The notes beneath the pieces were generated by a model. It was not told the DNA's origin. It saw nothing but the letters and a program-made list of their open reading frames with translations, and searched no databases. The position numbers were made by a program, and so were the translations under genes. From the NCBI GenBank assembly GCA_028285345.1, contig JANQPT010000045.1, positions 56,127-120,126 of the forward strand: a DNA stretch of 64,000 nt, given 5' to 3'. Within the stretch, counting starts at the first letter, position 1. The number at the start of each line of letters is the position of its first letter. The DNA comes from Planctomycetales bacterium. GTDB lineage: Bacteria > Planctomycetota > Planctomycetia > Planctomycetales > Planctomycetaceae. Positions 26,191-35,153 of this stretch are shown piece by piece.

Positions 26191-27408
26191 CTAAGATGCG
26201 CCGACGGTTGCTCCGGTTAACGCGCGCACTTCCGCCTGCGCGACCGGTTCCAATACAGCGGGCCGCAGTACGAGCTGCGTCAATTCCGGCAAACACCGGT
26301 AGCGAATCGGCTCTTTTCCCGAAACGCCCCGCGTGACGTGTAACAACGTCGGCTCTTCGTAATACACGCCCGCAGCATACCGCGTCCCGTAAATGCTGGG
26401 CGTGTAGATCGGGCCGATTCCCGGCGGACGGATCTGACCGCCGTGATTGTGTCCTGACAGCATCAAATCAAATCGCATTTCTCGCGCCCAGTGGTAGTTG
26501 TCCGGTGTATGGCTCAACAGCAATCGAAAATCTGCTGTTGCGTCGGAGATATCTGGATTTTCCCCCATCCATGGATACTCCGAACCGGCAATGAGCATTT
26601 TCCGCTGTTGATGTTCAATCGTCAAATACCGATCCGCAACGTCGATCCACCCCAATTCGCACAAACTGCCGCGAATTTGCCCTGGGTCGAGTTCCCAATC
26701 GTGATTTCCCAAAATGAAATAACACCCCAGCGGCGCCGACAGGCGTCCCAGTGTCGTCGGCAGCCAGGAACTGAGGTGCGGTTCGTCCAGCAAATCGCCC
26801 GTGAAGACGACCAGATCCGATTTCAATTCCTCGCCGCGGCGCAACACCTCCTCGAAGTAGTCACGAGTGATCGTGCCGATAAAGTGCAAATCGGAGATGT
26901 GGAGAATACTCAATCCATCCCATTGCGGAGGCAAACCGGGCAAGCAAATCTCTTTATGAGAGATTTCGATCTTTTCGACCTCATTGCCGGGCAACCGCGC
27001 AAGCCAGTGATAACGACCGGGAGCGAGCGGCCGTTTGCCAAGGACTTCGGCCACGTCAACGATCTCTGAACGGCTGCTGCGGAGCGCGGCCGGCGGAACC
27101 CGAAACCAACGCCGGACGACGATCACCGCAGCGCAAACGGCGGAGATTCCACACAGCACGAAGTAGAGTTGGTACACCGGCGCGATGTCGAACCAACTGC
27201 CGCCGAAGAGCAGCCGCGCTCGGCCGAATCCACCTTGCCATACCAAACCGACTGTGAATCCAATGATCAACAGCAGATGGCTACGACGGAGAATACTGAG
27301 CGTGCGCAGGTGAAATCGGATCACGTGGACCCGATTGAGAACGGCGACGACGATCGCGAAATTCCCCAACGACAGCACAGCCATCAAAAACAGGTTGAGC
27401 CAATTCAT
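26191..27408 (-). CDS. Membrane-anchored calcineurin-like metallophosphoesterase
   Basis: 405 residues. Three hydrophobic segments occupy the first 110 residues (LNLFLMAVLSLGNFAIVVAVL, split by context; LLLIIGFTVGLVWQ; YFVLCGISAVCAAVIVV). The catalytic domain follows with every metallophosphoesterase motif: ISDLH, GDLLDE, GNHDWE, an isolated His in LLLSHTPDN and SGHNHGGQ, which bind a two-metal centre. This resembles the YkuE/YaeI group that cleaves phosphodiester or lipid phosphate bonds at the membrane (for YaeI relatives, UDP-diacylglucosamine has been proposed). The substrate here is unknown. The HEXXH gene follows closely. Confidence 0.92.
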   Translation of the reverse strand: MNWLNLFLMAVLSLGNFAIVVAVLNRVHVIRFHLRTLSILRRSHLLLIIGFTVGLVWQGGFGRARLLFGGSWFDIAPVYQLYFVLCGISAVCAAVIVVRRWFRVPPAALRSSRSEIVDVAEVLGKRPLAPGRYHWLARLPGNEVEKIEISHKEICLPGLPPQWDGLSILHISDLHFIGTITRDYFEEVLRRGEELKSDLVVFTGDLLDEPHLSSWLPTTLGRLSAPLGCYFILGNHDWELDPGQIRGSLCELGWIDVADRYLTIEHQQRKMLIAGSEYPWMGENPDISDATADFRLLLSHTPDNYHWAREMRFDLMLSGHNHGGQIRPPGIGPIYTPSIYGTRYAAGVYYEEPTLLHVTRGVSGKEPIRYRCLPELTQLVLRPAVLEPVAQAEVRALTGATVGAS

Positions 27409-27477
27409 ATGCGATTGAATACCGATTGATTTCGAGTACGCCGGTGCATCAAGTTGCTGATCGGCGGCGGCTCTGTT

Positions 27478-28962
27478 TCACTCGCCTAACATCAGTAAAA
27501 GCAACGTAATCAGCGATCCGTTGTGGATCCCGTGTGCCACGATGGAGGGGATCAGCGTATCGCGCCACTCCCGGGCCAGTGTCAAGCCAAATGCAATCGC
27601 CATGAGCACAGGGACCGCCACATAACCTTGCGGATGGACCACGGCAAATATAAAGCAGTTCACGGCCGCGGAGAATAGGAAACTGGCCAGAAAACCCCAC
27701 CGCTGACTGTTCTCCCTCAGGTTGCGATACAGCACGCCGCGGAACATTGTTTCCTCCACGACCGGGGCGGCAACGGCGGCGACGAGATAGAGTTGCAGCG
27801 CCACCAGCCAGTCCGCGTCAGCAATCCAATCCACGATCGGATGCGTCGGTACGGGAGTCGGGGAAAACTCGTTTGCGCCCGGTTGCGGGCCGTCGACCCA
27901 GCCGGACAGGGCCATCAAAATGATCGTCGCCACCAACCCAATGAAAACGAGGGGAATAATGACGACGTAACAAACTCCGCCGTTGAGCAACTCGACGATG
28001 GGCTTGCGGCCGAACGTCCAGCCGATATCTTGACGGAGTTGTCGCCAGGAGACGCCACGTATCAACGGCCACACCAATGCGAGCAGGCTGGCGAACATCG
28101 CCGCGGCAACGCCCCAGATTCTTGTGTTTTCGTCCTGATTCTGAGCGGCCGTGCGTGTCAACAGCAGGAACAATCCCAACCAGACCGCGAACGTTTCCGC
28201 ATAGATTCCCTGGTATGGAAGATCGGCCGGAGCAAATCTCCGTTTGAGTTTGCCGGAGGAACCAAGCACCAACACTACCAATACGGCGACGAACCCCATC
28301 ATGAACAGAAAGCACCCCAAACCGATTCCGCCGGCGACTAGAAGAAGCGTGCGATTCGCCTGCTTGAGCACGGACTTACGCTCTTTGGTTTTGCCCGCCT
28401 GCTGGGGAGACAACAGCAACCGTCCGAACCAGCCCATTTCATCCCGCAACAACTTTTTTTGGTTCTCAGCGACGGACGGAGCATCCCAATTCTCTTCCGC
28501 GTAATCGGCCAGGACGGATGCGATCGCTTCCCGCAGTTCGCGCTGCTGCTCGGTGAGCTCGACATTGCTACGCTGCAGGCGCGCGTCCAGCGCCTCCAAA
28601 AAGTCCAGCGCTTTCGCAGCTCCTTCCAGTTCAGCAGAAACGACAATAAACTTCAGTCGCTGCTCAACCGTCCCTTGGTTCAATGCAGAGATTTGCTTCA
28701 ACAGTTGCGGGTCGTCGCCGGTTAGTTCGGAAACGCCGACGATGTAACGGCTCTGCAACAACATCGCGACATCCTCGGCACTCGACCCTGCCGGCTGCAG
28801 CGGGTGTTTCTGATCGATGGCCCGATTTTGCATGAGAGCAATCGCGGCCACCCCGACGACAATCAGCAGCCAGGCCAGCTTGTTGAAGCCGCGTCGCCGC
28901 ACCGGTGCCGGTTCGGCGTCGGAGCCGGCAGGTTCTGAGTCGGTATCGGGACGATCGATCAT
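27478..28962 (-). CDS. CPBP-family intramembrane metalloprotease
   Basis: 494 residues from ATG 28962, 11 nt after the aminotransferase stop; an upstream start at 29004 would overlap that gene. One membrane helix near residues 30-47 is followed by a soluble, helical N-terminal region to about 200. Several membrane helices come next, with the CPBP (Abi) motifs near the C-terminus: EETMFRGVLYRNLRE, CFIFAVVHPQGYVA and VAHGIHNG, giving the conserved Glu-Glu, Arg, His and His. The family includes eukaryotic CAAX prenyl protease Rce1 and bacterial bacteriocin-immunity proteases. The long soluble N-terminal region is unusual. The substrate is unknown. Confidence 0.9.
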   Translation of the reverse strand: MIDRPDTDSEPAGSDAEPAPVRRRGFNKLAWLLIVVGVAAIALMQNRAIDQKHPLQPAGSSAEDVAMLLQSRYIVGVSELTGDDPQLLKQISALNQGTVEQRLKFIVVSAELEGAAKALDFLEALDARLQRSNVELTEQQRELREAIASVLADYAEENWDAPSVAENQKKLLRDEMGWFGRLLLSPQQAGKTKERKSVLKQANRTLLLVAGGIGLGCFLFMMGFVAVLVVLVLGSSGKLKRRFAPADLPYQGIYAETFAVWLGLFLLLTRTAAQNQDENTRIWGVAAAMFASLLALVWPLIRGVSWRQLRQDIGWTFGRKPIVELLNGGVCYVVIIPLVFIGLVATIILMALSGWVDGPQPGANEFSPTPVPTHPIVDWIADADWLVALQLYLVAAVAAPVVEETMFRGVLYRNLRENSQRWGFLASFLFSAAVNCFIFAVVHPQGYVAVPVLMAIAFGLTLAREWRDTLIPSIVAHGIHNGSLITLLLLMLGE

Positions 28963-28973
28963 GACGCTGTGGC

Positions 28974-30206
28974 TTAGGACTGGGCAACTTCTTGTTTCAG
29001 GCACTTACCGATTTGTCGTACGGCCTGACGCAAACGCTGCTCGTTCTCCACAATCGCCAATCGCAAAAAACCTTCGCCCTCCTCGCCGAATCCCCGTCCC
29101 GGACTGACGGCGACGCCGCCTTCGTCCAGCAATTTCATGGCGAATTCGATCGATCCCATTTGCGCCCACGGCTGGGGGATTTCTGCCCAGACAAACATCC
29201 CCGCCTTGGGAGGAGTGATGCGCCAGCCGAGCCGCTGAAGCCCTTCGCAAAGCACGTCGCGGCGGCGGCGATATTCTAGTGAAATGCTCTCCACCGCGGC
29301 ATCGCAATGACGCATGGCGACAATCGCCGCAATTTGAATCGGCTGAAAGATGCCGTAGTCATAGTATCCCTTGATGGTCGAAAGGGCGCGGACCATCTCG
29401 GAGTTACCGCTGCAAAAACCGATCCGCCAACCGGCCATGCTGTAGCCCTTGCTCATCGTTGTAAACTCAACGCCTACGTCAAACGCGCCCGGCGTGGCCA
29501 GAAAACTGGGGGCTTGATAGCCGTCGAAACAAATGTCCGCGTACGCAAAATCGCTGATCACCATGAACTCGTGACGCTTCGCCAGGCGGACGAGCTCTGC
29601 ATAAAAATCAGATTCAATGACCGTAGCGGTCGGATTGTGTGGAAAGTTAACCACAACCAGCTTCGGTTTGGGGTACAGGTGAGTGCAGGTGTAATCCACA
29701 TTCTTGAGAAACTGTTCCGGGTCCCGGACATCCAATGCAATCACATTGCCTGACGCCAAGGCGACCGCATATACGTGCACCGGGAATGACGGAGCAGGGA
29801 CGATGGCGGTGTCCCCCGGCCCCATCAGCGCCAGACAGAGATGGCTAAATCCTTCTTTGGACCCGATGCAGGCGACGACCTCTTCCGTCGGATCGAGCCG
29901 AACTCCATACCGTTTCCAATACCGCTTGCCCACTTCGCGCCGCAAGTTGGCGACTCCCGTGGAAACGGAATAACGGTGATTTCGCGGATCGGCGACAGCT
30001 TCGGAGAGTTTCTCGCAGATCAGCGGATCAGGCGGGTCGGTCGGGTTGCCCATCCCCAAGTCGATGACGTCCACGCCCGCGACTCGCTTTTCGTATTTGA
30101 GCGCGTTGATCTTTCCGAACATGTAGGGCGGCAGCCGCAAGACGCGGGCTGCTACGGGAATCGTGAACGGATTGTCCGATTCTGGTTGTTCGGATTCGCT
30201 GCGCAT
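28974..30206 (-). CDS. alaC: AlaC-like class I/II aminotransferase
   Basis: 410 residues. It is a PLP-dependent fold-type I aminotransferase closely resembling E. coli AlaC (YfdZ), glutamate-pyruvate transaminase: [77 protein letters not shown], and the PLP lysine in [16 protein letters not shown]. AlaC makes alanine from pyruvate and glutamate. LL-diaminopimelate and methionine-type aminotransferases are related, so the substrate is not certain. The next gene downstream starts 11 nt after the stop, implying cotranscription. Confidence 0.87.
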   Translation of the reverse strand: MRSESEQPESDNPFTIPVAARVLRLPPYMFGKINALKYEKRVAGVDVIDLGMGNPTDPPDPLICEKLSEAVADPRNHRYSVSTGVANLRREVGKRYWKRYGVRLDPTEEVVACIGSKEGFSHLCLALMGPGDTAIVPAPSFPVHVYAVALASGNVIALDVRDPEQFLKNVDYTCTHLYPKPKLVVVNFPHNPTATVIESDFYAELVRLAKRHEFMVISDFAYADICFDGYQAPSFLATPGAFDVGVEFTTMSKGYSMAGWRIGFCSGNSEMVRALSTIKGYYDYGIFQPIQIAAIVAMRHCDAAVESISLEYRRRRDVLCEGLQRLGWRITPPKAGMFVWAEIPQPWAQMGSIEFAMKLLDEGGVAVSPGRGFGEEGEGFLRLAIVENEQRLRQAVRQIGKCLKQEVAQS

Positions 30207-30283
30207 TGACGGGTTTTCTTTGGGCGCTGTTGATCAAATCGTAATGAGGGGAAACGAAATCGGCCCCTCAGTTCTATTCCTCT

Positions 30284-30311
30284 ATTGTAGCAGTTCAACT
30301 CACTGTGCAAA
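30284..30311 (-). promoter_or_regulatory. Candidate promoter of the aminotransferase run
   Basis: On the minus strand, TTTGCA (30306-30311), a 16-nt spacer and TACAAT (30284-30289) lie about 80 nt upstream of the aminotransferase start. The -10 is good and the -35 mediocre. Confidence 0.35.
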
Positions 30312-30350
30312 GAGTCGGACTACGAGCTGCTGTCTTGCGGCGCATGACAA

Positions 30351-30383
30351 CGGCACGTGAGCCCGGCGAAGCCTCACGTGCCG
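30351..30383. repeat. REP-like hairpin, 11-bp perfect stem
   Basis: CGGCACGTGAG (30351-30361) pairs perfectly with CTCACGTGCCG (30373-30383) around an 11-nt loop. It lies between two minus-strand genes; the stem is not followed by a T-run on either strand, so it is not a standard terminator. The form suits a dispersed palindromic repeat. Confidence 0.55.
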
Positions 30384-30422
30384 CTGATGTCCGGAATTGT
30401 GCACTTTTTCCGCGTTCTGCGG

Positions 30423-31526
30423 CTATTGTTGTTGACGGCGCCGCTGCGGAGGCTTGACTGAGCGTTCGCCGCTGACCTGTCGAACGGGCGAGCCGCTCCG
30501 GGAATTTGCCGCCGGTCGATTGCCGCTGCCGTGTGAGACGCGGGTCAAGTAATTATCCACGCGCGCCGCGTCTTGGATCTTCTTGAACGTGGTTTCGACT
30601 AACAAACGCTCCTTCTCTTCGCGCAATTCTTGCATCAACTGCTCGCGAACGTCCGCAATGTCGACTTCCAACGGCTGAGTGCGCCCCTCGCACTTGATAA
30701 TCACATAGTGTTTGTTTTCAGGGATTTGAATCACAGCAGAGATTTCACCCTCGTTCAGCCGAAATGCAGCCCGCTCGACTTCGTCGTTGCCAGTGTATTG
30801 GCGAATCGGGGGCACGGCACCCTCCAATGCACGACTGGAAGGATCGACGGAGTGCTCCATCGCTAAACGGCCGAAATCGTCGGGGTTTTTCTTAGCCTTT
30901 TCCCAAACCTTTTGTGCCTCTCGAAGCCGATCCAAGACGATCACTTTGGCTTTGACCCGGACGCCGTAGTTTCGATGAAACGCCTTTTTGAGCTCCTTAT
31001 CCGTGATTCTGACATTCTTGCCCGCCAGCTCCTTCAGGGCCAGCATGGGCCAGATCACATCTCGGCGATACTGATCGGGGGTCATTTCCTGCTGCGTCTG
31101 CATCATTTGCAGCCACTGTTCTTTGTCCAGGTGAAACTTCTTCGCGATCTTGCGGATTTCCGCCTCGACATCTTCACCGGTCGGCGCGCCAGGTTTTCCT
31201 TCGAAGGCCTGCTCGATCATCGTGCGATTGATAATTCCTTCAAGCACCGTCGTGCCGTAGCGGGCGACGCATTCGTCCGCCAACTGTTCATAGCTAATCA
31301 ACTGGCCATTGACGCGACAGACCGGCTTCTTTTTTCTCTTGTCGCCCACACGCACGGTCCCTGCGGATTTCTGACGACCGCTGCGACCGTCTCGGCTAGA
31401 ACCCGCTTTTCCCGCTTCGGGCCTCATGACTTGGAATAGGACGCCCGCAACGATCACCGTCAGGGCGGTACCTCCGACAATCAAAATCCATTTCTTCGCC
31501 GTTTTGGGTTGGGTCGACATCGGCAT
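30423..31526 (-). CDS. SurA/PpiC-type peptidyl-prolyl isomerase, membrane-anchored
   Basis: 367 residues; the second ATG at 31520 is an alternative start. One N-terminal membrane helix (WILIVGGTALTVIVAGVLFQV) anchors the protein, with a basic low-complexity linker after it. The chaperone-like helical part begins CRVNGQLISYEQLADECVARYG and is followed by a parvulin domain (about residues 190-290: VKAKVIVLDRLREAQKVWEKAKKNPDDFGRLAMEHSVDPSS split around the beginning of the fold, then AAFRLNEGEISAVI). The C-terminus is a basic Gln/Arg-rich tail. It probably assists folding of exported or outer-membrane proteins, such as the porins encoded at 56-60 kb; that link is inference. Confidence 0.85.
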   Translation of the reverse strand: MPMSTQPKTAKKWILIVGGTALTVIVAGVLFQVMRPEAGKAGSSRDGRSGRQKSAGTVRVGDKRKKKPVCRVNGQLISYEQLADECVARYGTTVLEGIINRTMIEQAFEGKPGAPTGEDVEAEIRKIAKKFHLDKEQWLQMMQTQQEMTPDQYRRDVIWPMLALKELAGKNVRITDKELKKAFHRNYGVRVKAKVIVLDRLREAQKVWEKAKKNPDDFGRLAMEHSVDPSSRALEGAVPPIRQYTGNDEVERAAFRLNEGEISAVIQIPENKHYVIIKCEGRTQPLEVDIADVREQLMQELREEKERLLVETTFKKIQDAARVDNYLTRVSHGSGNRPAANSRSGSPVRQVSGERSVKPPQRRRQQQ

Positions 31527-31750
31527 CGAATCCTTTGAGCCTGTCTAATGGTATCTACGGAGAAGGGACATTTTCCGGGGACTGTCCCACAAGAATCGGT
31601 CTGAAAGACCAAATCCGGCACACAGAACTGCGGGCCGAAATTGCGGCGGGACTATATGAGAGTTCTCAAAACCGGTCAACCTCGATTAAGCGGGTTTCCC
31701 GATCCACTTTGAGACGGCCGGCGTCCAAACTTAGACGTCGTTTTCAGCGG

Positions 31751-32506
31751 CTAGGCCTTGATGCCGCCGGGGTTGAATTGTCGGCCGACCGGGGCGGTTG
31801 GGGCTGGAATCGATGGAACGGCGCTATCAATCGACGCCGCCAGCTGCGACAGATTTGAGATGATGATCTGGCGGCGTTTGACGGTGAGCTGGCCCTCGTT
31901 TTGCAGTTCTCCCAGCAAGACGGTAACCGTCTCGCGGGTGCTGCCGATCACATTGGCCAATTCTTGGTGCGACAGCTTTATGCCGAAATGAATGCCGTCA
32001 TCCTGCTGTCGCCCGTATTTTTCCGCAAGTTCCAGCAGCAAGTGCACCAGCCGCTCGCGATTGGATCGAAACAAAAGTGATTTCAGCCGCCGTTCCAATC
32101 GCCGCCGCCTCAGCCCGATCAGCTTGGTGACGCCGAGCGACACGAGCGGGTGAGATTCCATGACACTCTGCATGACTTCGCGTGGGATCAAGATCACCGT
32201 CGATTTTTCCATCGCCTCGGCGAACTCCTCGCGGTCACCTTCTTCAAAGACGGCTAACTCGCCAAAGACCTCACCGGGCTCGATGAATCCCAGTAGCGCT
32301 TGCTTGCCTTCGCTGGTGATGTGGTACAGCTTGATGCGTCCCGACGTGACGAGCAACACCGACGTGCTTTGGTCGCTGGGCAAGTAGACCAATTCCCCTC
32401 GACCGAACACCCGAGATTGAGCAAGACTCTCCAATTGAGAGACTTGGTCGTCTGTCAGCCGCTCGAAGAGTTGGCAGCTTTTGAGATGCCAAAATTTCTC
32501 GGACAT
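31751..32506 (-). CDS. Crp/Fnr-family transcriptional regulator
   Basis: 251 residues from ATG 32506 (MSEKFWHLKSCQLFERL), which has GGGAGAA upstream at good spacing; the frame is open to 32548. The N-terminal cyclic-nucleotide-binding-like barrel includes VLLVTSGRIKLYHITSEGKQALLGFIEPGEVFGELAVF. The C-terminal winged helix has LSHQELANVIGSTRETVTVLLGELQNEG. No FNR-type cysteine cluster is visible in the N-terminus, so oxygen sensing by Fe-S is unlikely. A Pro/Ala-rich tail of about 35 residues follows. The target genes are not evident; the divergent neighbour is the first GT41 gene, about 500 bp away. Confidence 0.92.
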   Translation of the reverse strand: MSEKFWHLKSCQLFERLTDDQVSQLESLAQSRVFGRGELVYLPSDQSTSVLLVTSGRIKLYHITSEGKQALLGFIEPGEVFGELAVFEEGDREEFAEAMEKSTVILIPREVMQSVMESHPLVSLGVTKLIGLRRRRLERRLKSLLFRSNRERLVHLLLELAEKYGRQQDDGIHFGIKLSHQELANVIGSTRETVTVLLGELQNEGQLTVKRRQIIISNLSQLAASIDSAVPSIPAPTAPVGRQFNPGGIKA

Positions 32507-33004
32507 CAAGACGTTCTCCCACGACGCCGAAAGGTCCTCACCGGGCACACTTGCAGGGCACCACTCAGCGAACTTCGGCAGTCGAAGCGACGAGAAGATT
32601 TCAACGGTCTAATTCTGGCAAATCGCCTGTCCTCAATGGGGAGCAAGCAACGCGTGCAGTGAATCGGCATGCTGTCTGGTTCAACGAACGGTGAAATTGC
32701 GGACCGATCGTCACGTTCAGGATAGCGGCCACCATGTCGGCCGACAAGGACAGCCACTGGGCCGAGTCGCCTCCGATTGCCAACGAACGAACGATCACTT
32801 GTGGGCAAGCAGGGCTCTCTCAAAACGATTCGTCTCACGGGACAGCTTTCGGAATTGAGTCAGTTGGGGCGGAACGCGCTCAATTGACTTGTGGCACGAA
32901 ATTGAGGTTTGACTGGCGCAAAACCAACGGCCGATATTGAAATCAATAAGAGGTCGACATTTCCGTTTTGAGACATCCTCGCCACTCATTTCCCGCAAGT
33001 GACT
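32507..33004. other. Gene-free 498-bp divergent intergenic region
   Basis: Lies between the Crp/Fnr gene (minus) and the first GT41 gene (plus). I see no credible reading frame, no RNA gene and no clear promoter or Crp-type site (TGTGA..TCACA). It presumably holds the promoters of both genes. Confidence 0.5.
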
Positions 33005-35110
33005 ATGTCCGCCACTGCCGATTTGCTGAACCGGGGGATGCATGCCCATCGAAACGGAAATCTCGGGGAGGCAGAGGGACTTTACCGGGAGGCGGTAACA
33101 GCCGACCCCACGTCCGCAGACGCGTGGAATCTGATTGGTTTGCTCGCCTATCAACAAGGGGAACTCACCGGCGCGGCTGAGCACCTCGAATATGCCACTA
33201 AGCTGAGGAACTCAGACGCCTCGATCTATATCAACCTCGGCGCCGCGCAGCATGCACTCAAGCGATTCGATGAGGCGATCGACAGCTACCGCGCGGCACT
33301 ACGGCTCGAACCTTCGCGTGCGGACGCCCACAACAATCTCGGAAACAGTCTGGCGGCCCTCGGCCGGTTTGACGACGCCGACGCGTCATTTCGTCGGGCG
33401 ATTGAGATCGATCCTAACTACACAAAAGCAGTGATCAACCGAGCAAAGACTCGGCAATCTGCCGGGGCCTATGAGGATGCGATTGCGGCCTACCGGCAAG
33501 CCCTCGAACTGGGAGCGGAATTGCCGGCGGTGCACTTTTGGATGGCGGAGTGTCTGGAAAACGCGGGGCGGCGGGATGATGCGCTGGCCGCATATCGGAC
33601 TTACCTGAGGCACGATCCCGAATCCGCGGAGGCCGTTTACAACATCGGTGTCATTGAATTGGATCGCTATCGCTTGGCGGAAGCGGCACGAACGTTTCAA
33701 GCGGCGATCGAACGCAGCCCGCAATTCACCCAGGCGCATAACAATCTGGGCATTGCGATGCTGGCTCAAGGCAGGGTAGCGGAAGCTGTCAGCAGTTTCC
33801 GCGCAGCCGTTGAGATTCAGCACGATGATGTCACGGCCTCCAGCAATTACCTCATGGCCCAACAATACCTCCCGGTGGCGTCCGACGCAGTTCTATTCAA
33901 CGAACACCGCCGCTGGGCGGCAGTGCATGAACGTCCCGAGCCGGTTCAGTTTCGTCAAACTCCTGACCGACAGAGACCCTTGCACATCGGATACGTCTCA
34001 GCGGACTTCCGAGCGCATGCCGTATCAAATTTCATCCAGCCAATATTGCGGCATCATCGGCCCGAGCAATGCCGCGTGACGTGCTACAGCGATGTTCGCC
34101 ACCCGGACGGTACGACAGAGGAGTTGAAGACGCTTGCCGATGAATGGCGCGAGTCGTCCGGCATGCCCGATCAGGATTTTGTGAATCTCGTGCGGCGCGA
34201 CGCGGTGGACATCTTGGTCGATTTGTCGGGACATACCGCGGGAAATCGACTCGTTGCGTTTGGCAGGCGGGCCGCTCCGGTGCAGGTCAGCTATCTGGGC
34301 TACGGAAACACAACCGGTCTGGAAAACATGGATTACCGGATCACAGACCAATTTGCCGACCCGGAGGAGGGCTCGTCACTATATGCTGAAACATTGGTAC
34401 GGCATCCGCTCGGATTCGCCTGCTACGCGCCGCCCAGTGATGCCCCGCCGGTCACCGCACCGCCGGTCATTGAAACCGGCTGTTTAACGTTCGGTTCGTT
34501 CAACAATCTTGCCAAAATCTCCCCGCCCACAGTACGGCTGTGGACCGACCTGTTGTTGTCCGTGCCGGGTTCTCGATTGTTACTGAAATCGCAATCGTTC
34601 CTCGATGCGGAAGTCGTCGTCGATTGGCAGAGAATTTTTGCCGACGCCGGACTTCCACCTGAACGGCTTGTATTGCAGGGCCGCAGCCCTTCGCTTCGCG
34701 AGCATCTTGGCGCCTATCGGCAGATCGACATCGCGCTCGACACGTTTCCCTACAACGGCTCCACGACGACCTGCGAGGCGCTGTGGATGGGCGTCCCGGT
34801 CGTCACGCTACGCGGCTCGAACTACGTCGGCCGGATGACCTCGGCACTCTTGCAGTGGATGTCGTTGCCGGAATTGATCGGTGAGTCTCCCGCTGAATAT
34901 CTCAACATCGCGCAGCGACTCGCCGCGAACTCGGATCGATTAGCGGAGTACCGCAACGGCTTGAGACTGCGAATGGCGGCGGCTCCGATTTGCGACGGGG
35001 CCGCGTACACACGGTCTTTGGAAGACAAGTTTCGTGAAATGTGGAGCCGCTGGTGCGCCGCGCAGGCCAATACACATAGCGGACTCACTCAGCCGCGGCA
35101 GATCGCATAG
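33005..35110 (+). CDS. TPR-GT41 protein O-glycosyltransferase (copy 1)
   Basis: 701 residues from ATG 33005 (GTG at 32999 is possible). About eight tetratricopeptide repeats fill residues 5-290 (for example AWNLIGLLAYQQGELTGAAEHL, split across one repeat; AHNNLGNSLAALGRFDDADASFRRAI). The catalytic GT41 domain follows: IGYVSADFRAHAVSNFI with the conserved DFxxH His, DILVDLSGHTAGNRL, APVQVSYLGYGNTTGLENMDY, LTFGSFNNLAKISP, and the donor-binding NGSTTTCEALWMGVPVV. This is the family of O-GlcNAc transferase and plant SPINDLY (an O-fucosyltransferase), which modify Ser/Thr of proteins. The donor sugar here cannot be told. It is first of three tandem paralogues. Confidence 0.92.
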   Translation: MSATADLLNRGMHAHRNGNLGEAEGLYREAVTADPTSADAWNLIGLLAYQQGELTGAAEHLEYATKLRNSDASIYINLGAAQHALKRFDEAIDSYRAALRLEPSRADAHNNLGNSLAALGRFDDADASFRRAIEIDPNYTKAVINRAKTRQSAGAYEDAIAAYRQALELGAELPAVHFWMAECLENAGRRDDALAAYRTYLRHDPESAEAVYNIGVIELDRYRLAEAARTFQAAIERSPQFTQAHNNLGIAMLAQGRVAEAVSSFRAAVEIQHDDVTASSNYLMAQQYLPVASDAVLFNEHRRWAAVHERPEPVQFRQTPDRQRPLHIGYVSADFRAHAVSNFIQPILRHHRPEQCRVTCYSDVRHPDGTTEELKTLADEWRESSGMPDQDFVNLVRRDAVDILVDLSGHTAGNRLVAFGRRAAPVQVSYLGYGNTTGLENMDYRITDQFADPEEGSSLYAETLVRHPLGFACYAPPSDAPPVTAPPVIETGCLTFGSFNNLAKISPPTVRLWTDLLLSVPGSRLLLKSQSFLDAEVVVDWQRIFADAGLPPERLVLQGRSPSLREHLGAYRQIDIALDTFPYNGSTTTCEALWMGVPVVTLRGSNYVGRMTSALLQWMSLPELIGESPAEYLNIAQRLAANSDRLAEYRNGLRLRMAAAPICDGAAYTRSLEDKFREMWSRWCAAQANTHSGLTQPRQIA

Positions 35111-35153
35111 GGCGATCCATTCGTGAGCAAACAGGCCAATTAGAAGTAGAGTC

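Noticed and set aside
30552..30560. TTATCCACG as a DnaA box
   Set aside because: Inside the coding region of the PpiC-type gene, single and with a mismatch.
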